Source: PXAH01 sp964605645
GTDB lineage: Bacteria > Omnitrophota > Gorgyraeia > Duberdicusellales > 4484-171
Reading direction: 5' to 3'
Assembly: GCA_964605645.1 (NCBI GenBank)
Contig: CAZSDJ010000005.1
Location: 1-58,050, forward strand
DNA length: 58,050 nucleotides
The translations under genes were made by a program, and so were the position numbers. The notes under the pieces are model-generated. The model did not search any database and was not told the origin of the DNA. It saw nothing but the letters and a program-made list of their open reading frames with translations. Positions 33,281 through 40,644 of the stretch are shown here, piece after piece; position 1 is the first letter of the stretch, and each line of letters starts with the position of its first letter.

Positions 33281-33899
33281 CAATTCTTTTTACTTTAAAC
33301 ACAATATTGCCGCCATCGGGACAAGTTACTGTATCTATCGAATTTTTATCCTCCATGAAAGAGAACTGGGCGTCAAAATTAAGCGCAAAAAGAGCCGGAA
33401 AAGCAGTATGCCAAGCCGCTCCACAAAATCCTTCAATACATTTCAATCCCACGATATCCCACTTATCACCAACTTTATATTTGTATGCACACCTACCTTT
33501 GGCCTTAACTACTTCTATTTCCATCTTTTTAGGATTTGGCCCTTTATGGTTTGGGTCTTTAGGGATAAAATCAACTTTTCCTTCTTTGTCTAATAATTCA
33601 ACTAAAAACTCAGCTTTACCACCATCGGGACAGGTCACCTTTAATGACTTTTGGTTTTCCATAAAAGGAAATTTTGCGCCAAAACTTAAAGCATAAGCAG
33701 GTGGAAAGAGTGAATGGGCAAGGCCAAGGCAAAAATGCTTCGGCGGGTGAGTAAAGTCTCCTAAAATCAATTCATCACCTACTTCGTAGCCATGATAACA
33801 TTCTCCAAAAACTCCGGTACAAGTTACTTTTAATCTGGGAAAGGGCGTATTAATATCTTTACAATTAGCTGTACAATAATCCTCTTTTTTATTTTTCAT
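33258..33899 (-). CDS. tandem-duplicated TIGR04076-type Cys-containing protein
   Basis: This 213-residue protein consists of two copies of a domain of about 85-90 residues that I recognise as TIGR04076-like. Copy 1 is at about 22-112 (VTCTGVFGEC, YEVGDELIL, LFPPAYALSFGAKFPFME, VTCPDGG). Copy 2 is at about 125-207 (VVKAKGRCAYKYKVGDKWDI, AFPALFALNFDAQFSFME, VTCPDGGNIVFKV). Each has a paired Cys near its start and a conserved Cys-Pro-Asp-Gly-Gly. The function is unknown; these proteins occur in anaerobes. It overlaps the ketopantoate-reductase-like gene by 11 bases. The C-terminal AKERE comes from an inserted repeat. Confidence 0.72.
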   Translation of the reverse strand: MKNKKEDYCTANCKDINTPFPRLKVTCTGVFGECYHGYEVGDELILGDFTHPPKHFCLGLAHSLFPPAYALSFGAKFPFMENQKSLKVTCPDGGKAEFLVELLDKEGKVDFIPKDPNHKGPNPKKMEIEVVKAKGRCAYKYKVGDKWDIVGLKCIEGFCGAAWHTAFPALFALNFDAQFSFMEDKNSIDTVTCPDGGNIVFKVKRIEDAKERE

Positions 33900-34896
33900 T
33901 TTCTACTCCTCCAATCTTAGCCAAAAATTCCTGTTTTGATAAAAAATCTTCTTTTTCTACCTTGTGCACTAGCCGAACTATTTCTTTATTGAGAGGTGCT
34001 TTTTGATTGTTATCATTTGCCAGTTGAACAATCTCTCCGTTTATATAATCAATTTCCGAAAGTTTTCCTCTTTGAATGCTTTGCAAAATTGAGCCATATA
34101 AAGGCTCTTTACTTAAATTAACCATTATTTTTGAAAAAAGCCCCGCGGCCTGATCAATAGGCATTAAAACTAAATTTTCAATCCGTTCTTTAGGATAATT
34201 AGGTAAACTTTCTAACTGAATAGCTGCTTGTTTTACCACGCGGTAAGCTTCTTTGTTTAATTTTACAGCTAATTTAGCAATTTCTAAATCTGTAAACACT
34301 TGCTGCATTGATTTACCTAATATAGCCGGTATACAATTATTTAAATTTATAAATAATTTAAGGTACTTTGCACCTTTTATGTTATCAACAGACTCTAGGC
34401 CAAAAACAGTGCCTAAGATTTCTTTTACTTTGGAAAATTCTTTAACTTCTTTATTGAAAACATTACCCAGAATAAGTTTGCCGGGAAAATTACAAACAAC
34501 TTTTTGAGGAGGATAAAAAGTAGCTCCGAACATTACAATAGTTGTAATAATTTTTTCAGCGGGAAAAAAATTATTTAATATCTGATCCGCTCTAATACCA
34601 TTTTGGGTTGAGACCACTATAGCATCTCCTAAATAATCAAGATTTGACTCTATTGCTTGTTTTAAATCATTCGTTTTGGTAGCAAAAATAGCTAAATCCA
34701 CCGGCTCTTTCAGTTGGGTATCTACATTTACCTTGATTCTTGTTGTCTCAGACTCTGTTTGAATGGCCAACCCTTCTTTTTTCAATGCTTCTTTTTGTTG
34801 GCTTCTTACCACCCCTACAATATTTTTTTCAATCATGGTAAGATGCCCCAGAAACAATCCGCCAATCGCCCCGCAACCTAAAATTGCTATTCGCAT
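33889..34896 (-). CDS. ketopantoate reductase family (ApbA/PanE-like) oxidoreductase
   Basis: This 335-residue NAD(P)-dependent reductase has the Rossmann motif GCGAIGG (residues 7-13). Other features are IFATKTNDLKQAI, VVSTQNGI, and a C-terminal helical domain with the lysine-containing KLFINLNNCIPAI segment followed by the substrate-binding helices. Standard PanE makes pantoate for CoA. A location deep in the polyketide operon suggests instead reduction of a beta- or alpha-keto group on a specialised substrate, although pantoate supply for the ACP cofactor is a conceivable alternative. It overlaps genes on both sides. Confidence 0.75.
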   Translation of the reverse strand: MRIAILGCGAIGGLFLGHLTMIEKNIVGVVRSQQKEALKKEGLAIQTESETTRIKVNVDTQLKEPVDLAIFATKTNDLKQAIESNLDYLGDAIVVSTQNGIRADQILNNFFPAEKIITTIVMFGATFYPPQKVVCNFPGKLILGNVFNKEVKEFSKVKEILGTVFGLESVDNIKGAKYLKLFINLNNCIPAILGKSMQQVFTDLEIAKLAVKLNKEAYRVVKQAAIQLESLPNYPKERIENLVLMPIDQAAGLFSKIMVNLSKEPLYGSILQSIQRGKLSEIDYINGEIVQLANDNNQKAPLNKEIVRLVHKVEKEDFLSKQEFLAKIGGVENEK

Positions 34897-35162
34897 TTTT
34901 TTTCCTGTTTAACATATTTTGAAAAATCAATATCAAGATGAGTAAACAGTCTTTCCATCATTTCCCGAAATGCAGGCGGCACCTCTTGAAAAAAAGCCTG
35001 AATTAAATCTTTATCCTCAACAAACTGGGATTTGCGTTGACGAGCTAACTCTTCGGCTTTTTGATATACTAATTTTTCTGCAATTGTTCTGTGAAATTGG
35101 GGTAACGAATGAATAACCTTGTTAAACTTAGCTTTAGTTGAATCATTCCATTTTATTTCCAT
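34887..35162 (-). CDS. small PCP_red-like (protochlorophyllide-reductase C-terminal domain) protein
   Basis: This is a 91-residue helical protein. The pattern EIKWNDSTKAKFNKVIHSLP, FHRTIAEKLVYQKAEELARQ and FVEDKDLIQAF resembles the PCP_red domain found at the C-terminus of the BchB/ChlB subunit of light-independent protochlorophyllide reductase and as stand-alone proteins in many anaerobes. The function of stand-alone versions is not known to me. It is overlapped by the ketopantoate-reductase-like gene and follows the phosphorylase gene by three bases. Note that the operon also encodes a BchE-like radical SAM protein. Confidence 0.55.
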   Translation of the reverse strand: MEIKWNDSTKAKFNKVIHSLPQFHRTIAEKLVYQKAEELARQRKSQFVEDKDLIQAFFQEVPPAFREMMERLFTHLDIDFSKYVKQEKKCE

Positions 35163-35165
35163 ATT

Positions 35166-35906
35166 TTACTCCTCTAATTTTTCAACAGCGTCAAAGGCCA
35201 ACTCTACCATTTTTAATTGACTTTCAAAAAATTTATAATTGTTAAAACCAAGCTCTCCCGTAATGAGATTATCTGAAACCGAAAGAATTGCCGCTGTTTT
35301 TTTCTGATAAAGATTAGCTAAAGTTAAAAAAGGAGAGGTAACCATATCAACTGCAATTGCCCCTTTTTTTATATAAGAATTAACTATCTCTTTTGTCTCT
35401 TTAAAAAGTGCATCTGTAGTCCAGACGGCCCCTTTATGTACGGGAAAACTTTTGCTAGCTGCATCTTCAACTATTTTACTAATTTTTTGATCAGCTTTAG
35501 GTATAAAATCATCTTCTACATAATATTTAGTGGCTCCATCTCCTCTTATCGCTTGATCTGCTACAATATAATCTCCGACTCCAATCTCTTCTCTCAATGC
35601 GCCACAAGAACCTAATCTAATTAAAGTATCGATACCTCCTTGTGCCAACAATTCAGTAACAAAAGCAGAATCAGGGGCATAAAAGCCGCCGTTACCAACT
35701 GTAATTTTCTTGCCCTTATAATTTCCTGTCCAAAAAGTATAGCCTAAAAAGGTAAAATTTTTAACAGGGTTTTCGATGTGTTTTAAACACAATTGAGCCC
35801 TTTGCTTTTGGCCGCTAACTAAAGCAATTTTACCAAAATCTCCCGGCCGAAACTGTAATGAATCTAACAAATCTTGCGGGCTCATGTGAACCTTACGCTG
35901 CATCAT
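35166..35906 (-). CDS. nucleoside phosphorylase (PNP/UDP family)
   Basis: This 246-residue phosphorylase-superfamily protein has ALVSGQKQRAQL, the RLGSCGALREEIGVGDYIVAD segment (97-116), AIRGDGAT and a catalytic-type Asp in SVSDN (D212). The usual M-E-x ribose-binding motif (EMES/A) reads VDMVTSPF here (186-193), so the second Glu is lost. Family members release a base from nucleosides with phosphate. Together with the MtnA-like isomerase, aldolase and dehydrogenase of the same operon, cleavage of 5'-deoxyadenosine is a reasoned guess. Uridine- or purine-specific activity is an alternative. Confidence 0.8.
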   Translation of the reverse strand: MMQRKVHMSPQDLLDSLQFRPGDFGKIALVSGQKQRAQLCLKHIENPVKNFTFLGYTFWTGNYKGKKITVGNGGFYAPDSAFVTELLAQGGIDTLIRLGSCGALREEIGVGDYIVADQAIRGDGATKYYVEDDFIPKADQKISKIVEDAASKSFPVHKGAVWTTDALFKETKEIVNSYIKKGAIAVDMVTSPFLTLANLYQKKTAAILSVSDNLITGELGFNNYKFFESQLKMVELAFDAVEKLEE

Positions 35907-35908
35907 AA

Positions 35909-37420
35909 TTAATCTATCCTCTTTATATTCAACTCTTTTTTGTTAACTTTTCCAACTCTGTTTCTGGGCAGCTGTTTAATAAATTCAAAATAATGAGGTA
36001 TCTTAAAATGAGCTATTTTGTTTCTCAAGTATTGTATTAAATCTTCTTCTGACAACTGATTACCTTCTTTTATAACTACAAAAGCTTTAGGCACTTCTCC
36101 TCTTAATTTATCTAAAACACCAACTACAGCTGCCTCTGCTACTTCAGGAAGCCTGCTGATTATTTCCTCAACCTCAATTGAATTTACAACTTCTCCGGCC
36201 ACCTTAATCATATCCTTGATCCGGCCCACTATATAATAAAGGCCGTCTTTATCAAATTTAGCAAGATCTCCTGTTTTTAGCCAACCGTCTCCGGTTAGAA
36301 CCTCCCTTGTAAGATCAGATTCTTTATAATAACCTTTCATTACTGCTTTCCCTTTAACCCAGAGATGGCCTTCTTTACCCGCACCCACTTGATTTTGATT
36401 TCGATCAACAATTTTTGCCTCCATAGCCGGGGTAAATTTCCCTATACTTTCAATTTTTTCTATCTCTGGCGGCAAAACACAGTTAGGAGCCGCAGTTTCG
36501 GTCATCCCCCAACCATTTAAAATTTTTGCTTTAGGACAAATTTTGCGAAACTTTTTCATCAACAACGAAGATGAAGGTGCACCAAAAACAACTACATACC
36601 TTAACGATGATAAATCAAAACTACTATAATCTTTTAAAGAAAGAATAGCTATATACATCGGCGGGACAAGCCAAATTAAAGTCGGTTTATATTGGCTTAT
36701 ATTTTTAAAAAGTTCAAGTGGCTGAAATCTTTCCATTAAAACCAAGGTCGAGCCATAATAAAGCATCAGCGGAATAGCATCAAACCCCCCGATATGAGAA
36801 AAAGGGAGCCCTGCACAAATATTTATATCCTCTTCTGATAAATCAAGATGATAATTTATCACCTCCGGCGGATTATTGAAGTGAGCAAACGTTAGCATTA
36901 CCCCTTTGGGGTGTCCTGTTGAACCGGAAGTATAAAATATAGACGAGAGTTGATTTGGGTCTATTTTTGAAAAATAATCTTGGCCTTGTTTATTAGTTAA
37001 ATTGTTTTTTCCAAATAAAAAACTTACTTTTTCATCTAATCTAACTACTTCAACTAAACTGTGGCATTTATCTTTTATATTTTTAATCTCAATATTTTGT
37101 TTTGATTTGATAAATAAAAATTTTGCTTGGCAATGATTTATAATATTTATTATTTCTTCTTCGGTAAGCATAAAATCAAGAGGCACTATTGAACACCGGG
37201 CAGATAAAGCTCCCAAAAGAGAATAAACAAAAAAAGGATTGTTCGGTAAAAAGAAAACAACTCTATCTTCTTTTTCTGCTCCTTTACTCTTTAGGAAATC
37301 AGCAACTGCAAAAGATTTCTCTTTAAGTTTAGAAAAGCTAATCTTTTCTCCAGAAAATATAATCGCTGATTTATCCGGAGTTTTGTTTGCTCTTTTGTCT
37401 AATAATTGGCTAATTTGCAT
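35909..37420 (-). CDS. acyl-CoA synthetase / acyl-AMP ligase (ANL superfamily)
   Basis: This 503-residue adenylate-forming enzyme has the P-loop-like YTSGSTGHPKGVMLT, GWGMTETAAPN, the KTGDLAKFD motif, GRIKDMIKVAGEVV and the C-terminal catalytic lysine region PRNRVGKVNKKEL. It activates a carboxylic acid with ATP, forming acyl-CoA or loading a carrier protein. As the first gene of the polyketide operon it probably provides a starter unit. The ATG at 37420 is preceded by AGTAGG at 8 bases and by the operon promoter. Confidence 0.88.
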   Translation of the reverse strand: MQISQLLDKRANKTPDKSAIIFSGEKISFSKLKEKSFAVADFLKSKGAEKEDRVVFFLPNNPFFVYSLLGALSARCSIVPLDFMLTEEEIINIINHCQAKFLFIKSKQNIEIKNIKDKCHSLVEVVRLDEKVSFLFGKNNLTNKQGQDYFSKIDPNQLSSIFYTSGSTGHPKGVMLTFAHFNNPPEVINYHLDLSEEDINICAGLPFSHIGGFDAIPLMLYYGSTLVLMERFQPLELFKNISQYKPTLIWLVPPMYIAILSLKDYSSFDLSSLRYVVVFGAPSSSLLMKKFRKICPKAKILNGWGMTETAAPNCVLPPEIEKIESIGKFTPAMEAKIVDRNQNQVGAGKEGHLWVKGKAVMKGYYKESDLTREVLTGDGWLKTGDLAKFDKDGLYYIVGRIKDMIKVAGEVVNSIEVEEIISRLPEVAEAAVVGVLDKLRGEVPKAFVVIKEGNQLSEEDLIQYLRNKIAHFKIPHYFEFIKQLPRNRVGKVNKKELNIKRID

Positions 37421-37434
37421 AATTTATACCTACT

Positions 37435-37462
37435 AGTAAAATTTTATTAGAAAAATTTTACT
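37435..37462. promoter_or_regulatory. perfect palindrome overlapping the polyketide-operon promoter (possible operator)
   Basis: AGTAAAATTTT (37435-37445) and AAAATTTTACT (37452-37462) form a perfect 11-bp inverted repeat with a 6-base centre. It covers the -10 element and the expected transcription start, so a dimeric repressor bound here would block the operon. No regulator gene is present in the cluster; the binding protein, if any, is encoded elsewhere. Confidence 0.55.
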
Positions 37463-37482
37463 ACTTCTCTTTGATTCGTCAA
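37455..37482 (-). promoter_or_regulatory. sigma70-like promoter of the polyketide operon
   Basis: On the minus strand, TTGACG (37482-37477) and TAAAAT (37460-37455) are spaced by 16 bases, followed by a leader of about 28 bases and a ribosome site. Downstream, all genes to 20742 are on the same strand with no comparable promoter seen, which fits one long transcript of about 16.7 kb. Confidence 0.6.
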
Positions 37483-37514
37483 GCAAATAATTTGTTTTTA
37501 AATTCATTGAATAT

Positions 37515-37679
37515 TTAATCTTGGTTGCTAAGAAGTAAATCTTCTGAGGGTTTGCGCTCCTTAAAGTTAGGTTGGTTTTTTGAAAAGCCCACAGCTATCG
37601 CAGCTACGAATTCCAGTTGAGAGGCCAAATTTAATTTTTTCTTAACTGCTTCGGATCTATTGAGAATTTCTCCTATTAC
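37515..37679 (-). pseudogene. C-terminal remnant of a nitroreductase
   Basis: In the 255-base gap after era, a frame of 54 codons ends at TAA 37515 and reads (in part) ILNRSEAVKKKLNLASQ, EFVAAIAVGFSKNQPNFKER and KPSEDLLL. That matches the closing segment of nitroreductase-family flavoproteins (ELVAAIAVGYP...RKPLEE). No start codon or FMN-binding N-terminus is present: the frame runs back into the end of era, which is intact. It is best read as the tail left by a deletion that fused era to a former nitroreductase locus. Confidence 0.6.
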
Positions 37680-38590
37680 TTTATCCAGTAACCCAAATCT
37701 TGCAATATCCTCGGATTACTTTGCCAATCTTTTTCTGTTCTTACCCATAATTCCAGGTATACTTTTTTCTTATATACATCTTCTAAATCTCGCCGTGCTT
37801 CTTGCCCAACTTCTTTTAACAATTTTCCCTGTTTACCGATAATAATCTTTTTTTGTGAATCTCTTTGTATGTATATCTGAGCCGCAATATAAACGATCCT
37901 TTCTTTGGCTTGAATCTCTTTTACCCCGACTGCAACCGCATGAGGTATTTCTTGCTTGGTTTTTACAAAAATCTTTTCCCTAATTATATCTGCAGCTCGA
38001 TATTTAGCTGGAAAATCAGTCAAGGTTTGCTGATCGTAGAAAGGCTTCCCGGCTGGAGTTAATTCTAATATAGCGCCCTTTAATTTCTCCATATTTATTT
38101 TTGTTAATGCCGAAACAGGGATGTAATATGTTAAAGGATCTTTATTACCTAGTATTTTTATCTTATCCTGCCATAAATCTATATAAGAACTTATATATTT
38201 TTTACCTAAATCGGCCTTATTTAAAACCATAATTACTTTATATTTTTGCTTAGTAATTATATCCATTATTTTTTCTTCCTCTTTCCCCGGCCTTCTCTTT
38301 ATGTCTACTACATAGAGAATTAAATCTATACCTTGTAAAGAAGCTAAAGAAACTTGATTAAGATGATAAGAAAATTTTTCTTTGAAAAGATGAATCCCAG
38401 GGGTATCAACAAACACTAATTGTGCATTTTTTTCATTTAATACCCCTCTTAATTGAAAACGAGTGGTTTGGGGAACAGCCGAAACTATACTGATCTTTGC
38501 CTCCAGCAAAGCATTCAATAAAGTAGATTTACCTACATTCGGCCGGCCTAAAATAGTAATAAATCCAGATTTAAACTCTTGCTCACTCAT
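37676..38590 (-). CDS. era: GTPase Era
   Basis: This is a 304-residue ribosome-assembly GTPase. The G1 motif GRPNVGKST is at residues 15-23, and G3 DTPGIHLFK and G4 NKADLG follow. It has a C-terminal KH domain with IIGKQGKLLKEVGQEARRDLE and the closing WQSNPRILQDLGY. It binds 16S rRNA near its 3' end. It is preceded two bases away by the PilZ-toroid gene and overlaps a nitroreductase remnant at its 3' end. Confidence 0.95.
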   Translation of the reverse strand: MSEQEFKSGFITILGRPNVGKSTLLNALLEAKISIVSAVPQTTRFQLRGVLNEKNAQLVFVDTPGIHLFKEKFSYHLNQVSLASLQGIDLILYVVDIKRRPGKEEEKIMDIITKQKYKVIMVLNKADLGKKYISSYIDLWQDKIKILGNKDPLTYYIPVSALTKINMEKLKGAILELTPAGKPFYDQQTLTDFPAKYRAADIIREKIFVKTKQEIPHAVAVGVKEIQAKERIVYIAAQIYIQRDSQKKIIIGKQGKLLKEVGQEARRDLEDVYKKKVYLELWVRTEKDWQSNPRILQDLGYWIK

Positions 38591-38591
38591 T

Positions 38592-40637
38592 TTAATAATT
38601 AATAATTGGAGTAAAAAAGATATCTTCCGGTAATTCTTTGGCTGCAGATTGATCTTGATATTCTTCTTTTAAAGACAAATCTAAATATTGGGCTTTAAGT
38701 GGATTATATCCCTGGTAAGCTAAAAGAAAATATGCGGTGGAGGCTAATGAACCTGTGCGCCTGCCGCGAGGCGTCCTCCAGCCATGGCCGGTATTTACAT
38801 ATGGAGCTGATGCATAAGGAAGGCACGGTTCCACTCTGCCGGATCGGGACGGAGAAGTTATTGTCATCTTTTGTAATTGATTAAAATAAAAATGAGCTTT
38901 TTTAAAATATTTGTGGTATTTTTCATTATCTCTGTTTTTAAAATAATCTGCCATTATCTCATAAGCTAATATCATCTGAGCTGTCCATTCTCCGGAAACT
39001 ACTCCGCCTCGTCCTGCATGTTTAGTTTTAGCAAAATCAAAACCTTCAACTCTTACTTCTCTATTTTCATATTGAAAGTTAACGGTAACTTTGCAGTTCT
39101 GCTCTGCAAATTCTAAAATTCCTTCCGGATCCATCCCCATTGAGTATAATTTTTCTGGCCCTAAAGCTGTTATTGACCAAGTATAGGTATCGGTGGCTAT
39201 TGTAGCATCACCTTTACCTCTATTGATTGGTATTTTATGTTGAGTATAAGAATATTTTGAAATCCATTCTTTGATTTTTTCAGCAGTATTCTTATATTTT
39301 ATATTTTTAGTTTGCTTATATAGTAAATCAAAAAAAGCATAAGCATCTAAATTATGTTCTGTAGAATACCAATTATCTTGGGGGCCACCAACAATACCTC
39401 CTTCTTTGTCTTGCATTTTAATGAGAAAATTTGCCACCTCAATAGCGATTTTTAAGTATTTATTATTGCCTGTCTCATTCATATAATTTAAGGCAGCTAA
39501 TCCGATCCAAGCTTGAGGGCCGCTATGGGCTGCATACTCAAAAACTCCTCCTTCTGTAAAATAACCATTATAAATCATTTTATCCTTATTTATTCTTTCC
39601 AGATAAAAATCTAGAATTTTTTCTGCTCTGTTTAAGTCTTTAAAATTTAGAAAGACAAAAACCGCTAAAGCTTGATCATAAGTAAAAGAAACTTTGTTTA
39701 AAGAATAATCTCCTTCATAGCTTAATATTAACCCGCGAGCTAAATCCTGGCGATTTTTTATCCAATCATACATCCCGGCTATTACCTTTCCTGAAACCAA
39801 TTGTTTTTTTATGCCTATTTGTTTTACTTCTTCCTTGATTTGCGTAGTAACTTTTTTCTTTTCTTCGATTTTTTCTTTTAAGAATTTATTTTCCCTCTTT
39901 AATGCCACAAGCCTCTGATTTGATTCAGATATTTTATCTTCTAAAAAATTTAGTTTTACTAATTGCTGCTTATTTTTTGCTTTGGCTTCTTTTAATTGAT
40001 TGTATTCTGACTTTATGGTCGAGATATTCTGATTCAAATCTTCTATTTTTTTATTAAGGTTTTCTTTTCGCTGAACCAAAGAATCACGTGCTTCCTTATT
40101 TTCTTCTAAACTTTGGGCAAGATAAGAATTTTTTTGTATAATTTCTACATAGCCGCTTACTAAGCGTTTATTTTCTTTCGCTAATTTAGCAGTTCTGTAA
40201 AATAAAAAAGATGAAACTAGAATAAATATGGCTAAACCTAAAACAACAACAATCGGCGCAATCTTTTTAAAAACGGCAAACTTAAAAACAGAATTTGCCT
40301 TGTTGTTGCTTTTTGCTACAAATTCTAACCCTATTCTATGTTGATAAAATTTTTTTAATTTTTCTGATTCAAGCCATCGAATATCTGCCTCTAAAAATAA
40401 GGGGTCTCTTTTAAAAGGAAGTTTTATCCGTAAAAAAATTTTATTGCCCGCTTGGTTAAATTTATCCCAAAACCCCCACCAAAGGTCATTAACCAAAAGG
40501 CATATCCCGCCCTTGCCAATATCATGAGTAAATCCTTGAATCCAAGGTGTGATCTTTTTTCCCTGATTATCAGCAAGAAAAAATTCAATAGGCAAAACCG
40601 TGGAAATCCTGATATATTTTCTTAAATTATTTTTCAT
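38592..40637 (-). CDS. PilZ - transmembrane - coiled coil - extracytoplasmic (alpha/alpha) toroid protein
   Basis: This is a 681-residue multidomain protein. Residues 1-110 form a PilZ domain (RKYIRIS at the start, HDIGKGGICL near 38-47). A single transmembrane helix lies at about 127-150, a long coiled coil at about 155-265, and then a large helical-repeat domain at about 280-660. That domain carries Trp/Gly-rich motifs (YDQALAVFVF, HSGPQAWIGLAALNY, TEHNLDAYAFFDLL, VSGEWTAQMILAYEIM, TGSLASTAYFLLAYQGYNP) reminiscent of (alpha/alpha)6 carbohydrate-active enzymes or epimerases. I read it as a c-di-GMP sensor inside the cell coupled to a sugar-binding or processing domain outside. No exact family is recognised. 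It follows a DUF3857/transglutaminase lipoprotein gene by 7 bases. Confidence 0.7.
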   Translation of the reverse strand: MKNNLRKYIRISTVLPIEFFLADNQGKKITPWIQGFTHDIGKGGICLLVNDLWWGFWDKFNQAGNKIFLRIKLPFKRDPLFLEADIRWLESEKLKKFYQHRIGLEFVAKSNNKANSVFKFAVFKKIAPIVVVLGLAIFILVSSFLFYRTAKLAKENKRLVSGYVEIIQKNSYLAQSLEENKEARDSLVQRKENLNKKIEDLNQNISTIKSEYNQLKEAKAKNKQQLVKLNFLEDKISESNQRLVALKRENKFLKEKIEEKKKVTTQIKEEVKQIGIKKQLVSGKVIAGMYDWIKNRQDLARGLILSYEGDYSLNKVSFTYDQALAVFVFLNFKDLNRAEKILDFYLERINKDKMIYNGYFTEGGVFEYAAHSGPQAWIGLAALNYMNETGNNKYLKIAIEVANFLIKMQDKEGGIVGGPQDNWYSTEHNLDAYAFFDLLYKQTKNIKYKNTAEKIKEWISKYSYTQHKIPINRGKGDATIATDTYTWSITALGPEKLYSMGMDPEGILEFAEQNCKVTVNFQYENREVRVEGFDFAKTKHAGRGGVVSGEWTAQMILAYEIMADYFKNRDNEKYHKYFKKAHFYFNQLQKMTITSPSRSGRVEPCLPYASAPYVNTGHGWRTPRGRRTGSLASTAYFLLAYQGYNPLKAQYLDLSLKEEYQDQSAAKELPEDIFFTPIINY

Positions 40638-40644
40638 ATTAAAT

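Noticed and set aside
34887..35162. Histone-fold interpretation of the 91-residue helical protein
   Set aside because: The N-terminal W-x-K-x(n)-LP-x-F-x-R pattern fits the PCP_red family better; no histone-fold pair motif is visible.
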